A stretch of 64,000 nt of DNA from the NCBI GenBank assembly GCA_003697085.1, contig RFFU01000032.1, forward strand, positions 1-64,000, in the 5' to 3' direction. Position 1 is the stretch's first letter, and every line of letters starts with the position of its first letter. The position numbers and the translations under genes are program-made. The notes under the pieces were generated by a model. That model made no database searches. It worked only from the letters and a program-made list of their open reading frames with translations, and was not told the DNA's origin. This DNA comes from Candidatus Hydrogenedentota bacterium. GTDB lineage: Bacteria; UBA8481; J006. Positions 1 to 10,698 of the stretch are shown piece by piece.

Positions 1-824
1 ACTTCTCCCAAAACCATAATCTCCTTCGCCTGAACGGCGGCAACACCTTTCCCCCCTTCCTTCGTTTCCTTTATTCTCTCAGGCACGAAAACGTTGTCTC
101 CGGCCCGCAAATCGATGTTCTGCCGCACATCCTGACGGTAAAGCAATCCCTCGACATCGAGTTTCAAAACCTCTCCCGTCGAACGAATCACACTGATATT
201 CTTCAAATCGGCACTTTCGAGATCCACTCCCGCCGCCGTGAGGAGTTCGAGCAACTTCATCGGTCCCTGAAGCGGATAGATCCCCGGGCGGGATACGTCG
301 CCCAGCACAAGCACCTGCCTCGAATGGAATTCCTTCACCGTAACCGTCACCTGCGGGTTCCGAATGAACTCCCGCAATCGCTCTCCGATCTCCATTCCCA
401 GTTCCTGAGGCGTAAGCCCCGCGGCTACGATCTCTCCCGCCAGGGGAAAGGAAATTCTTCCATCAAAACGAACGGTCACGACGCGATTGAGATCCGGACT
501 TTGCCAGACGGCGATATCGAGCACGTCACTGGCCCCGATTCGGTAAACCCCCTGTTCGGACTTCGGACTCCATCGTGATCCCGGGCCGATATCCGACGCC
601 ACCGGTCGGTAAGAGGCCCCGGGAATCCGAATTTCTTCACCGAAGGAAGGAAGAGCCGTAAAGGCAAAAAAGAGCCCTCCTAGCAAGAAGGAAGCCACGC
701 ACCGGCTCCCCCGGATAACTCTGAAACATTCCCCCGCACCAACACCTTTCCCGCCTTTTCCCGCTTGGTCCGCCACAACGATCACCTCTCTTCCATCCTT
801 CTTCTTCCTAAGAACTGCTGCCAT
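1..824 (-). CDS. Polysaccharide biosynthesis/export protein (Wza-like, SLBB), truncated by the left window edge
   Basis: Reverse-strand translation from ATG at 824: signal-like hydrophobic segment, then YRIGASDVLDIAVWQSPDLNRVVTVRFDGRISFPLAGEIVAAGLTPQELGMEIGERLREFIRNPQVTVTVKEF...VLVLGDVSRPGIYPLQGPMKLLELLTAAG, typical of the Poly_export/SLBB family. Not in the ORF track because it is open at the window edge. Confidence 0.85.
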   Translation of the reverse strand, partial: MAAVLRKKKDGREVIVVADQAGKGGKGVGAGECFRVIRGSRCVASFLLGGLFFAFTALPSFGEEIRIPGASYRPVASDIGPGSRWSPKSEQGVYRIGASDVLDIAVWQSPDLNRVVTVRFDGRISFPLAGEIVAAGLTPQELGMEIGERLREFIRNPQVTVTVKEFHSRQVLVLGDVSRPGIYPLQGPMKLLELLTAAGVDLESADLKNISVIRSTGEVLKLDVEGLLYRQDVRQNIDLRAGDNVFVPERIKETKEGGKGVAAVQAKEIMVLGE

Positions 825-1160
825 CTGCCGCTCCTTGCTAACAACATCCTGGTTGTTATGTGATTCTCTCGTCATCGGTTTCTTTAGGCCCCGACAACGA
901 GATAATCCGACTACTCCACTTTGTTTCATCGGCATTCAGAACGGCCGCAAAAACACTAAAAATCTTCACTTTCCTGGACACAATCACGTTTTCATCTCTC
1001 CGGGAATCTCCAAAACCTTATCGAACCGCCGGAAGTGAAGACGAGGAACCTTAATGCAAACAGAAAACCTGTGGCTTCTAAAAGCCGGGAGCACTCCCAA
1101 GACGCGATCTTTTTCATCACAACCCCTCCCACCATCGCATTCCGCGCCTGGAGGGACAAG

Positions 1161-1985
1161 TCAATCGACGGGAGCCGAGGGACCTCCTCTTCGAACTCCC
1201 TGCAAATAAAGAGCCTCCGTCTCCCGAAGTCTCTTCCGCGAAAGATTCTCCTTGTCGTCCAAGGAAACACCGAAGCCTATTGACCCGCTTTTTCCCCATA
1301 ATAAGGAATTATACACGGGAGACCCCCGCTCTGTCGATAAGGGGAAGTGACCGGAAGGCGTTATTTTTCCGGGGCGTATCTTCGGAAATTCGGGAGTTTC
1401 TCGAAAAGAGAGACCCGCACGCTCTCGTTCCTTCTCTTCCGGTACGGGTTTCCATTCCACCGTCTTTCCAAGACGGCCGAAACGCTTTATTTCTCCCGAT
1501 ACGACATCCATCTTCCGTTCTTTCACAGGAACGACGACTTCACGTGGTTCCCAGGTTCCCTCCGTCTCTTCCCGTCGCGGCTCCAATTTTCTCGATCGGA
1601 AAAGCCGACTGGGATGGGGGGCCGCCGAAACGGAGGGGAAGAGATTCACCGCCGTCGCGCGATAATCCCCGCCGACAAGCGGCCTGTGAGCGGCAAGGTC
1701 TATTCCTTCCACCGGAACAAGTCCTTCCCACCGGTTTTCTCTTTCCTGCTCTTGTTCCTGGGGAAGGGGGGGAGGAGGAAGGGATTGAATCCCCCAATAA
1801 GCGCCGACGGCGGCGGATAACGCGATCAAAAGCGTCAGGGAAAGCCCGATTCCAAGATAAAAGAGAATCCGGCGGCGGGGCGCCTTCTTCGCGTTCTCCT
1901 CTTCCTCCTCCCCTGGCGTTTCTTCCCTTCTCCGTCGTTCTTCAACAGGCATCGCAATCCTCTCTCCCGAGGATCCGAAAATCAT
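1161..1985 (-). CDS. Hypothetical membrane-anchored protein (single N-terminal TM, Pro/Glu/Arg-rich C-terminal region)
   Basis: 274-aa ORF directly downstream of smc; one TM helix (RRRILFYLGIGLSLTLLIALSAAVGAYWGI). Internal start MPVEERRR also possible (about 1952). Confidence 0.55.
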   Translation of the reverse strand: MIFGSSGERIAMPVEERRRREETPGEEEEENAKKAPRRRILFYLGIGLSLTLLIALSAAVGAYWGIQSLPPPPLPQEQEQERENRWEGLVPVEGIDLAAHRPLVGGDYRATAVNLFPSVSAAPHPSRLFRSRKLEPRREETEGTWEPREVVVPVKERKMDVVSGEIKRFGRLGKTVEWKPVPEEKERERAGLSFRETPEFPKIRPGKITPSGHFPLSTERGSPVYNSLLWGKSGSIGFGVSLDDKENLSRKRLRETEALYLQGVRRGGPSAPVD

Positions 1986-2016
1986 TGCCCCTCCCCGAAG
2001 GGCAAATCACGCTCCT

Positions 2017-5000
2017 CTACCCGGCCGCCTCGGCAACGGTATCGACGTCGGTCAGTTGAACACCGAGTATCCGGGAGACTCCCTTCTCGGGCATCGAGAC
2101 GCCGTATAACGTTTCCGCCGCTTCCATCGTACGCTTGTTGTGTGTCATAACGATGAATTGGCTCCTCTGCGAGAATTCCTTTAGGATCTGCGTATATCGT
2201 TCCACGTTCGCCTCATCCAGAGGAGCATCCAACTCATCCAGCACGGCAAAGGGACTCGGCCGGACAAGAAAGACCGAAAAGAGCAGTGCTATGGCGGTCA
2301 TCGCCTTTTCTCCACCCGAGAGCAGCGAGATGGACTGAGGCTTTTTCCCCGGCGGCCGCGCGATGATGTCCACACCCGATTCCAAAGGATTCGCCGGGTC
2401 GAGCAAGATCAATTCGGCGGTTCCTTCCTGCCCCTGTCTCCCCGAAAAGAGGCGATTGAAAAGCAGGCCGAAATTCATATTGACAGCCTCGAACGTCTCA
2501 CGGAACAGTCGCACCGTCCTCGTATCTATTTCTCGAATAACATCGGAAAGGGAAATTTCCGCGTTGACCAAATCATCCTTCTGTTTCTGATAAAATTCCG
2601 CTCGGACCAGCGTTTCCTCCAATTCTTCCGCGGCCGCATGGTTGATGGCTCCCATCCGATCCAGTATTTCTCGCAATTCTCCAATCCGCGCTTCGTCCTC
2701 CTCTTCTCCGGCCGTTTCCCCCTGAAATCCACTCTCCAGAAGATCGAGACCGTAATACTCCCGGATCCGCTCCACGATCATTCGAATCTCGCCCTCGATG
2801 CGAACGTCCTCGACTTCCGTCCCATGGATTTCCTCGCGGGAGGATTCCCGCAATCCCGCGATCTCGCGTAATTTTTCCTCCTCTGAACGCACCTCCGCTT
2901 CGAGGCTCAAAGACTCCGATTCGCAACGCGAGAACTCCTCCCTCCTTTGCGCGACGACGGCGGTGCGTTCCGCCAACTCTTTCCGCAGACCTTCCTCGGC
3001 CCGCAACGCTTCCTCCACCCGACTCCGCATCTCTTCCAGCGTCGCACGATTCCTCTTCAACGATTCCTCGATGGCCCTTCCGCGACGTATCGTCTTCTCG
3101 AACTCTTCCTTCGCGGTAACAATCTCTTCTTCGAGGTGATCCCGCTCCGAACGTAATTCCCGCTCGATCTCGCGCGCAATCGTCACTTGATTCCGGAGAT
3201 CCCGCACAAGTGAACTTATCTCCGCACATCGCTTCTCCGAGGTTTCCACGGCTTCTCCCGCGGACCGAATTTTCCCCTCCAACCGCTCCGCCTCCACCTC
3301 GTTCTCCGCCAACCTCTCTTCCCAATCCTTCTTTCGATCCTCTAATTCCCTCAGCCCGAGATTCGCAATGGCCGCCTCCAACCGCTCGCGTTCCTTCTCC
3401 TTCCGCTCCCATTCCTCCCGCAACGCCTCCAACCTTCCCCGCACGGTCTCTTCTTCATCCTGGAACCGTTCTTCCTCTTCTTCCTCCCGCCGCAGTTCCT
3501 CCTTCAACGACTCCCCAAACTCCCTCAACCGCCGGCATTCCGCCGTAAGCCTCTCGAGGGCTCCCACGGTCTCCCCAGCACCGGTTTCCTCCACGGCTTT
3601 GATCCCCCCGCCGTGGTGAATCACCACACCGGAAGGCGTTACCACACAACATCCGGGTTTCAGCTCTCTTGCCCGCCTCCTGGCTTCCTCCTCGTCGCAT
3701 GCGAGAAAGGCCTTCCGAAGAAATTGTTTGAGCGATTCAGGAGGATTCCCTTCGAGAAAGTCCGCCAGGGTGGGTAACTCGACTCCGGCTTCCGCAAACG
3801 CAGAATCGGAGGGGCTAAAAGCCGGAAAGACCCACCGCCCTCCGGACTCTGCGGAAAGCATCGCTCCCGCCGGGAAAACCCGCTCCTGCTCCGCCGATAA
3901 ACAAAGCGACTCGAAAATCCCCGGAACGGCCGCTGCAAAGGCTTTCTCCAGATCGCCCGGAATAAAACCGGCCCCTTCAACCGTTTCAATATCCTCTTCC
4001 GATAAACCCGCTCTCCGCAGGGCCTGTCCGATCCGTTCGCGGTTCCGAAGCCTTCGTTCCTGGAGGTTCTCGATCCGTTCTTGAAGAACCGCTTCCTCTC
4101 TCTCCACGCCACTGATTTTTTTCCGAAGGCTCTCCACCCGTTTCTCGAGAATTTGGAGTTTCTCCCTAAGATCGTTCTGCGTATTCCAAGCTTCCTTCCA
4201 CGCGGCTTCGGCGCGGCGGCACTGTGTCCGTACCTCTTCCATGATCAGGCTCAGTCGTACCTTCTCGTCACGTTTCCCTTCTATTTCCTCCGTCAATTTC
4301 GCGATCGTGGCTCGCGCCTCTTCTCGCCTTCGCCCTAAAGCCTCGCGATCAGCAAGAAGACGACCGCGCGCATCACGAACGGAATCCCGCGATTCCAGAA
4401 TCTTTCCCTGCTCCTTCACCGCCGCCGCTTCTTCCTCCTCGATCCGCTCCCGTTCCTCCTTGGCCGATCCGGCGGCTACGACAAGCACCTCCCTCATCGC
4501 CTCTGAATCCGTAATTCGTTTTTGGATTCCTTCGATATCTTCGGCGAGGATCCGTCGCTCCCTCTCCAAAGCGGAAATCTCCCCCTCCAGCCTCTCCAGC
4601 GTCCGCTCATCCGCGCCCCTGCGGCTTTCGATCTCTCGAAACCGCGCCTCACAAGCGGAAGCAGCCTTCTCCGCCTCCGAAAGGCGCCGGCTCACCTCAC
4701 GCAACCTCCGGCGCCCCTCCTCCTGAAGCGTCCTCTTCTTCTCCAAGTCAGCGGCGAGCGTGGCGTAAGCGGCTTCCAACTCCGCCAGTCTCCTCTCCGA
4801 CTCGCTCCGCACTTCCTGAATCTCCCTCGCTTTTCCGCGTAATCGCTCGATTTTCCTCGCGGAATATCGGATTTCGCGCTCCCGCAACTCTCTCTTGTAT
4901 TCCGCGAATTTTTGAGCCTTCCGCGCCTGGCGTTCCAGATTCTTTCGCCGCCGTTCCAACTCCTCAATCAGATCCTCGACCCGTTGCAACCCCTCTCTGG

Positions 5001-5550
5001 TCGATTGGAGTTTTCGCATTGCCTCCGCGCGACGAGCCCGATACTTCGCGATCCCCGCCGCTTCCTCGATCAACAACCGCCGCTGCTCGGGTTTCGCCGT
5101 GATGATCTCCTCGACTTTCCCCTGCTCGATGATCGCATGCGTCCGTTTACCGATCCCAGAATCCATCAGAAGATCCTGTATGTCCCGCAAACGACACTCT
5201 TGCTTGTTCAATAGATAACTCGACTCCCCGCTCCGGTAGAGCCTCCGGCCGATGGATACCTCGGAAAACTCAAGCGGGAAAATCCTTCGCGTGTTCTCAA
5301 ATGTCAAATTGACTTCGGCGAATCCCAGAGGCGGACGCTTCGCCGTCCCCGCGAAAATGACGTCCTCCATCTTCTCCCCCCGAAGAGATTTGGCTGACTG
5401 TTCGCCCAATACCCACCGAATGGCATCGCTGATGTTCGACTTTCCACTGCCATTTGGCCCAACGATTCCGGTGATCCCTGATGGAAATTCCACAACCGTC
5501 TTGTCTGGGAAGGATTTGAACCCGAATATCTCTATCCGCTTCAGTACCAC
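2017..5550 (-). CDS. smc: Chromosome segregation protein SMC
   Basis: 1177 aa; N-terminus MVLKRIEIFGFKSFPDKTVVEFPSGITGIVGPNGSGKSNISDAIRWVLGEQSAKSLRGEKMEDVIF, long coiled coils with hinge, C-terminal signature LLSGGEKAMTAIALLFSVFLVRPSPFAVLDELDAPLDEANVERY. Confidence 0.97.
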   Translation of the reverse strand: MVLKRIEIFGFKSFPDKTVVEFPSGITGIVGPNGSGKSNISDAIRWVLGEQSAKSLRGEKMEDVIFAGTAKRPPLGFAEVNLTFENTRRIFPLEFSEVSIGRRLYRSGESSYLLNKQECRLRDIQDLLMDSGIGKRTHAIIEQGKVEEIITAKPEQRRLLIEEAAGIAKYRARRAEAMRKLQSTREGLQRVEDLIEELERRRKNLERQARKAQKFAEYKRELREREIRYSARKIERLRGKAREIQEVRSESERRLAELEAAYATLAADLEKKRTLQEEGRRRLREVSRRLSEAEKAASACEARFREIESRRGADERTLERLEGEISALERERRILAEDIEGIQKRITDSEAMREVLVVAAGSAKEERERIEEEEAAAVKEQGKILESRDSVRDARGRLLADREALGRRREEARATIAKLTEEIEGKRDEKVRLSLIMEEVRTQCRRAEAAWKEAWNTQNDLREKLQILEKRVESLRKKISGVEREEAVLQERIENLQERRLRNRERIGQALRRAGLSEEDIETVEGAGFIPGDLEKAFAAAVPGIFESLCLSAEQERVFPAGAMLSAESGGRWVFPAFSPSDSAFAEAGVELPTLADFLEGNPPESLKQFLRKAFLACDEEEARRRARELKPGCCVVTPSGVVIHHGGGIKAVEETGAGETVGALERLTAECRRLREFGESLKEELRREEEEEERFQDEEETVRGRLEALREEWERKEKERERLEAAIANLGLRELEDRKKDWEERLAENEVEAERLEGKIRSAGEAVETSEKRCAEISSLVRDLRNQVTIAREIERELRSERDHLEEEIVTAKEEFEKTIRRGRAIEESLKRNRATLEEMRSRVEEALRAEEGLRKELAERTAVVAQRREEFSRCESESLSLEAEVRSEEEKLREIAGLRESSREEIHGTEVEDVRIEGEIRMIVERIREYYGLDLLESGFQGETAGEEEDEARIGELREILDRMGAINHAAAEELEETLVRAEFYQKQKDDLVNAEISLSDVIREIDTRTVRLFRETFEAVNMNFGLLFNRLFSGRQGQEGTAELILLDPANPLESGVDIIARPPGKKPQSISLLSGGEKAMTAIALLFSVFLVRPSPFAVLDELDAPLDEANVERYTQILKEFSQRSQFIVMTHNKRTMEAAETLYGVSMPEKGVSRILGVQLTDVDTVAEAAG

Positions 5551-5742
5551 GCCTTCACTCCTACATAGAAACTGCGTTTCCTAGTCCTTCCCGTGATTTC
5601 TAACACCTTCACACACCTTAGTCAACAACCTTCCATGAAAAAAAATGATTCCCATAATTCTCGTCTTTCCTCGCGAAAAACCTCTTTACCTTTCCTCTTC
5701 TTTTGGACTCTTCCTCGAAAAGAACCGGTCCCTCTTTCCCGA

Positions 5743-8334
5743 TCACGAAGCGTGGAAAGCGCCGCAACAACGTTCTTCGAGCCTCCAAGGAGGTCCGGTT
5801 TCTTTATCGGCGTTCAAAGAGTTCTTCTGTAGCGCCACCACGACTTCAACCCTCTCCAGATCAGACCCCGGAAACTCCTCCTTCAGAAACCTCAGAAACG
5901 CTCCGGCCGACAGCGTCTTTCCCTCTCCGTTCCACGAAACCGGTATCTCCATTTCCAGCGCGTTCCTTTCGATCCTGAATTTTTCTGGAGAAACCTTCAC
6001 AAAATTTACCGTTTTCTTCCCGTGAACAGCCACTGGTTCTTCTTCAAGACGTCTTATCAGAACCTCCGGAGCGATCCCGGCGGGAAGATGGATCCGGTAG
6101 CGACACCCCGTAACCGGCACCGTTCTCCTCTCTTTCAACACGAAGGCGTCCCGTATTCTCAGTCCCGCCGGCAATACGCGGTTAAGACGAACAGAAAAAT
6201 CTTCCGAACCCGGTCCCGCGAGATCGACTTCCCCGTATTCGCCCCCGCTTTCCATTCCAAGAGGAAGAGCCAAAGCAAAGCGGAGGCGGGGCCTTTGGTT
6301 GAACCCCTCGGAGAGCAGGAAAGGTAATTCCGCTCGCCGAAAAGCCCTCTCGAAAGCCCGCATCATATCCAGGTGTCCCAGCATCGATGCCGGATATTTC
6401 TTTTCGAAGAAAAAGCCGACTGTTTGATACTCGTTTTCCGGCGCCGTTCCCGATCCTTTGCACTCCTTCTTCTTCGATGGGAGAAAAACGATTTTCGAAA
6501 CAGCCTCTTCCCCTTCGGATCCGGGTTTCAGTACGACGGGATGGGAGCCGAGACAGGGCAAACCGCAGTTCGAACAGGCGCCCGTAGAACAGTCGGGGGT
6601 CTTGTATCGATCCTCTTCCCGCGCCGCGCGAATCGTTTTTTCCCATTCGCGAAGAAAAAACTCCTTTCGCAACCCGATATCATTCTTCTCCCACGGAAGC
6701 GTCTCATCGAACCCAAAGGCCCGGCAAGCTTCCTCCTCGATCGAGAACCCGAACTTCGCGAAGGCTTCGCTCCACACTGAAAAAGAAAACCGTTCACTCC
6801 AGGATTGCAATGTGGCTCCTCGACGCCACACTTCCTCTAATACCAATGCGCGCTCTTCGTCGGCCCGCGCCAGAGCCGCTTCGACCATCGACTCCTCGAT
6901 GGAGTGAAACGCCACCCGAAACGGCCCTCTTCGCGGCAATCTCCCCCGAAGAATGCGGATTTTCTCCTTCAAAACTTCGGGCCGTTCCATCCCGCACCAT
7001 TGAAACGGCGTCCACGGTTTCGGACAGAAAACCGACACCGAGGCTTGAATAAAGCCTTTCATCCGACGCGCCAACGATGCCATCTTGCGAATCTGTTCCC
7101 CGATGTCCGCCACGTCCTCGTTTCCTTCGAAGGGCAATCCAATCAGATAATACAGTTTCACCCGCCGCCAACCCTCTCGAAATGCCGCTCGTACCGCCTC
7201 CTCCAGTTTCACCGGATCCGTTCCCTTATTGATGATTCGATCCATCCGCTCGTTTCCGACTTCCGGAGCCAGTGTTATCCCCGTCTTGCGTCCCGTCGCC
7301 GTGATCTTGTTCAGTTCCACGTCGAAGGCATCGACACGTGTGGAGGGGATTGAGATGGAAATTCCGCTTCCCTTCAATCGATCGTGGAGTCGCCGCGCGA
7401 TCTCTCGAATCTCCGGATGATCGCACGCGGAAAGCGAAATCAACGAGACTTCGTCGTACCCCGTGGCCTTGAGCCCAACCGTGGCACTCTCCTCAATCCG
7501 CACGGGGGACCGATAACGTTGCGGCCGAGTGATGTACCCCGCCTGACAAAATCGGCATCCTCGCGTGCATCCCCGCATAATTTCCACCGCGAAACGGTCA
7601 TGAACCCCCGCGACACCGGTCACCACAGGTTTCCGGATCTCCGAAGATTCCTCGAACCCGTAAAAGATCCTTCGGCGAGCCGGCCGGTTGCTTCCGGCGA
7701 TCCGAACTCCCTCGACCTGAGCAAGAGCCTCGCACCGTTCGCGCCGCGAAACCGTTTTCCCGGAAAACCCCCGCAACACTTCCATAATCTCTACGATTCC
7801 CTCGTCGGCCTCGCCAAGGAAGACGAGATCGAGGAAGGGTTCCAGCACGGAAGCGTGCAAGGCGCAGTGCCCTCCCGCCATCACCAACGGATCTTCTTCT
7901 CCACGCTGCTCCCTCCGAATCGGTACTCCGCCCAGAAAAAGCATCTCCAGAAGATCGGGATACGACAATTCATAGGATAAGGAGAATCCGATCAGATCAA
8001 AGGAGGACAAGGGGCGGCGGGTTTCGAGCGAGACGAGCGGTTCTTTCGCGGAACGAAGACGCGCCGCTTCATCGAACCACGGAGCGAAAACGCGCTCGGC
8101 CACCATTCCCTCCCGCGCGTTCACCGCTTCGTAAAGTATCTTCAGCCCGAGATGGCTCATTCCGATTTCGTAGATGTCCGGAAAACACAATGCGAGCGCG
8201 GGACGCACTCCCGGTTTTCTCACCGCGTTCACCTCGCCTCCGAGATACCGCCCCGGCTTTGCAATTTCTCCCAATCCTTTTCGCTCTCGGCGGCGAAAAT
8301 CGGGATCCGATTCCATCCAATCGGAAAGCGTCAC
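5743..8334 (-). CDS. TIGR03960-type radical SAM protein fused to DUF2344 (TIGR03936-like) domain
   Basis: CTRGCRFCQAGYITRPQRYRSP radical SAM motif with N-terminal IAKPGRYLGGEVNAV and B12-binding-like region; C-terminal KKYPASMLGHLDMMRAFERAFRRAELPFLLSEGFNQRPRLRFALALPLGMES. ORF extends to 8490; start taken near VTLSDWMESD. Confidence 0.85.
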   Translation of the reverse strand: MTLSDWMESDPDFRRRERKGLGEIAKPGRYLGGEVNAVRKPGVRPALALCFPDIYEIGMSHLGLKILYEAVNAREGMVAERVFAPWFDEAARLRSAKEPLVSLETRRPLSSFDLIGFSLSYELSYPDLLEMLFLGGVPIRREQRGEEDPLVMAGGHCALHASVLEPFLDLVFLGEADEGIVEIMEVLRGFSGKTVSRRERCEALAQVEGVRIAGSNRPARRRIFYGFEESSEIRKPVVTGVAGVHDRFAVEIMRGCTRGCRFCQAGYITRPQRYRSPVRIEESATVGLKATGYDEVSLISLSACDHPEIREIARRLHDRLKGSGISISIPSTRVDAFDVELNKITATGRKTGITLAPEVGNERMDRIINKGTDPVKLEEAVRAAFREGWRRVKLYYLIGLPFEGNEDVADIGEQIRKMASLARRMKGFIQASVSVFCPKPWTPFQWCGMERPEVLKEKIRILRGRLPRRGPFRVAFHSIEESMVEAALARADEERALVLEEVWRRGATLQSWSERFSFSVWSEAFAKFGFSIEEEACRAFGFDETLPWEKNDIGLRKEFFLREWEKTIRAAREEDRYKTPDCSTGACSNCGLPCLGSHPVVLKPGSEGEEAVSKIVFLPSKKKECKGSGTAPENEYQTVGFFFEKKYPASMLGHLDMMRAFERAFRRAELPFLLSEGFNQRPRLRFALALPLGMESGGEYGEVDLAGPGSEDFSVRLNRVLPAGLRIRDAFVLKERRTVPVTGCRYRIHLPAGIAPEVLIRRLEEEPVAVHGKKTVNFVKVSPEKFRIERNALEMEIPVSWNGEGKTLSAGAFLRFLKEEFPGSDLERVEVVVALQKNSLNADKETGPPWRLEERCCGAFHAS

Positions 8335-8426
8335 GATGATTCCCTCCCTTTCACGGCTCTTCCTCCTTCCCGGAAAAAAGCAGGCTTTCACCCGCCCCCG
8401 CATCCGTCCTGAGATATTCTCCTCGA

Positions 8427-9263
8427 TTACCGGCTTCTTCGCAAGGGAACACCGGCCAGAACCGCCAAAATCCGCCCGGCGCGCTTCCATTCCGCATCGG
8501 GTATCGATCGCAAATCCGCTTTCGGATCTCCTTTCAAGACTTCCCCCATCGCCGCAAGTATTCGATGAGCCGCGCGCGCATATCGTCCTTCCCCCGACGC
8601 GGCCGTCTCGAGTCGCTTTCTCTCTTCCTCAACCACGTTCCCCTCCACCAACCCCCGCAACATCGCTCGAATTTCCAAATCCTCCGCCGGAACCCTCCCG
8701 AAAAGCGGCCGATCGATGATATGCATCAGTTCATGTTCGAAGGATTCTTCGAGCAACGCTGAAGAATCTGTGAGACGAGCATCGAGAAAAATAGAGTCGT
8801 TTCTCGTCGAGGCAAACCCCGACCGCATCTCGCCGATCGTCGCGTAGTACTCCGGCCAATCCGTCTGGAAGATCACGATCTTCTCCACCATTATTCTTCC
8901 GGAGCGAATCGGCCCTGGAGCCTGCGGAACAGGGGGAACCTCGACGGTCACCGTCTCCCGCTCCAGTCGGCCTCCGATCACGTCGTAGAACGGCTTCCCT
9001 GAAGCCGTCCAACCGATCGGCTCCACGAGAACCCCGGTCTCGACGATCTCCGCGAGAAACGCCCCGTCCGGATCCTTCCCCTCGAGCACCTCCTGATAAT
9101 ATCTCGCAACGACCGCCCGCGGATCTCCGATCGCCCACCTCGGACGCACCTTCTCCGCTGAGACACAGGCCTGGGAAGCGGAGAGGAGAAAAAGCACCAA
9201 AACGATTCTTGAAAGAAAAGCCCCAAACAGACCAAAGATCGGCCTCCGGCCGTATCTCCTCAT
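8427..9263 (-). CDS. Putative lipoprotein with HExxH zinc-metallopeptidase-like motif
   Basis: N-terminal hydrophobic segment ending LLSASQAC (lipobox-like) and FEHELMHIIDRPLFG (HELMH). Confidence 0.6.
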   Translation of the reverse strand: MRRYGRRPIFGLFGAFLSRIVLVLFLLSASQACVSAEKVRPRWAIGDPRAVVARYYQEVLEGKDPDGAFLAEIVETGVLVEPIGWTASGKPFYDVIGGRLERETVTVEVPPVPQAPGPIRSGRIMVEKIVIFQTDWPEYYATIGEMRSGFASTRNDSIFLDARLTDSSALLEESFEHELMHIIDRPLFGRVPAEDLEIRAMLRGLVEGNVVEEERKRLETAASGEGRYARAAHRILAAMGEVLKGDPKADLRSIPDAEWKRAGRILAVLAGVPLRRSR

Positions 9264-9276
9264 CGCAGTGAACTCT

Positions 9277-9558
9277 TCACGAGGACCCGAGAACCTTCTT
9301 TCTCTCCTTCTCTCGATCGTCTTCGATCTTTTCGATCTCCCGCATCATCTCCTCGCGGATCACTTCGGCGCTTCCCGGATCTCCGCTCCTCTCGGCAGCG
9401 CGGATCTTCCCCTCATAAAGAATTCTCGTCTCGGCAATTTTCGCATCAAATCGCTTGCGGATCTCCGCTAATTTTTCCTTTTCCTTCTCCGTCAACCGGC
9501 GCCCGGCACGCCCTCCCGTCTTCTCCATCGCAATCTCGTAAGCCGATTTCAAAACCAT
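9277..9558 (-). CDS. Small charged coiled-coil hypothetical protein
   Basis: 93 aa, heptad-like charged sequence (TEKEKEKLAEIRKRFDAKIAETRILYEGKIRAAER), colinear with its neighbours. Confidence 0.5.
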   Translation of the reverse strand: MVLKSAYEIAMEKTGGRAGRRLTEKEKEKLAEIRKRFDAKIAETRILYEGKIRAAERSGDPGSAEVIREEMMREIEKIEDDREKERKKVLGSS

Positions 9559-9729
9559 ACTCTCACCTCCGATAATCCCTCGTTTTTCTCCCCCCTTCCG
9601 GTCTCCTCTTTTTCTATCACCCTTCTTCGCGCTTCCCGCTCTCCGATTTCTCCTTTCTCACCACCTCCTTCGTGTTGACCGCCCCGCGGAAGCCGTCCCT
9701 CCCTTCTTTCCTCCTCGATCGTCCGTCGT

Positions 9730-10644
9730 TCACCGGTACTCAAAGAACACGACGCCGTCATATCGCCGAACCATCTTCGAAAAAGGTTCAAGGATGACCC
9801 GCCCACGGCGTGAAGAAGCATGAACGACCGTCTCTCCACGATAAAGAAGTCCTTCGTGAAGCATATCCAAACCATCGTCGAGAATCTTCCGTTTCGTAAA
9901 TCCCACACCGAGCACTTCCGGACAGTCGGTGTCTTGAAAAAGGGACACCGCCTCTTCCGCCGGCAAATACGTCACATCCCTCCATCGATTCCAGTCGATC
10001 CCGATCCACCTCCCGCCGTCCCGTCGCCGATTCAGATGAACACGGTGTCTTCTCGCCCCACGAAACCGCCCCGTGACATCTTTGAACCACGGAGAGACAT
10101 CGAGGCGGTCGGTCGTAAAATGAAGCCGGTTCTCGAAAGCGACCGTTTCTCCCGGCCTGTAGCCCGCAATGCGGATCGCCTCCGTCTCCGAGGAGACCTC
10201 GCTGTGCGCCAACGAGACACTGACCAAATTGAGGATTGTGCAGTCGGTCACGTCGAACCGAATCATCGGGTCCGTATCGAGTCCCGTTCCTTCCCCCAAG
10301 GCTCCTCCCTGGTACGGAGTTCCCACCTGAAGAAACGCCCACGCCGCGACGCGACGGGGAAGCGGTTCCTTCGCCAGAAACATTCGCCATTCCTTCCGTT
10401 CCTCTTCCGACATTTCGCTTAGTCGTGGATAACGTGTGTCCGCCAATCGACTCAAATCCCCGGGAATCGAGAACGGAGAACGCGAAGGCAACAACGGGCG
10501 GTGATCGGTGTCCTGCGCGATCCGTTCGGAATTCCACTCACCGGCATTCCTCCCGCATGCCGCCGGCAAAAACAGGCCTCCCAGAATGAACACGGGAAGA
10601 AGACAGGCGGAAACCGACAGGTTCTTTCCAACAAACCACCTCAT
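9730..10644 (-). CDS. DUF1460-like (NlpC/P60-like) secreted/lipoprotein
   Basis: Signal/lipobox-like VFILGGLFLPAACG; VGTPYQGGALGEGTGLDTDPMIRFDVTDCTILNLVSVSLA resembles the DUF1460 Cys-containing core. Confidence 0.6.
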   Translation of the reverse strand: MRWFVGKNLSVSACLLPVFILGGLFLPAACGRNAGEWNSERIAQDTDHRPLLPSRSPFSIPGDLSRLADTRYPRLSEMSEEERKEWRMFLAKEPLPRRVAAWAFLQVGTPYQGGALGEGTGLDTDPMIRFDVTDCTILNLVSVSLAHSEVSSETEAIRIAGYRPGETVAFENRLHFTTDRLDVSPWFKDVTGRFRGARRHRVHLNRRRDGGRWIGIDWNRWRDVTYLPAEEAVSLFQDTDCPEVLGVGFTKRKILDDGLDMLHEGLLYRGETVVHASSRRGRVILEPFSKMVRRYDGVVFFEYR

Positions 10645-10698
10645 CCTCTTATTCTATTTCCATTGGCGAACCGGCGCCCACCGGTTTATTCTTTTCGT

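Noticed and set aside
1280-2059. Plus-strand 259-aa ORF
   Set aside because: Antisense to the membrane-anchored hypothetical protein and the end of smc; low-complexity Arg/Pro/Ser translation.
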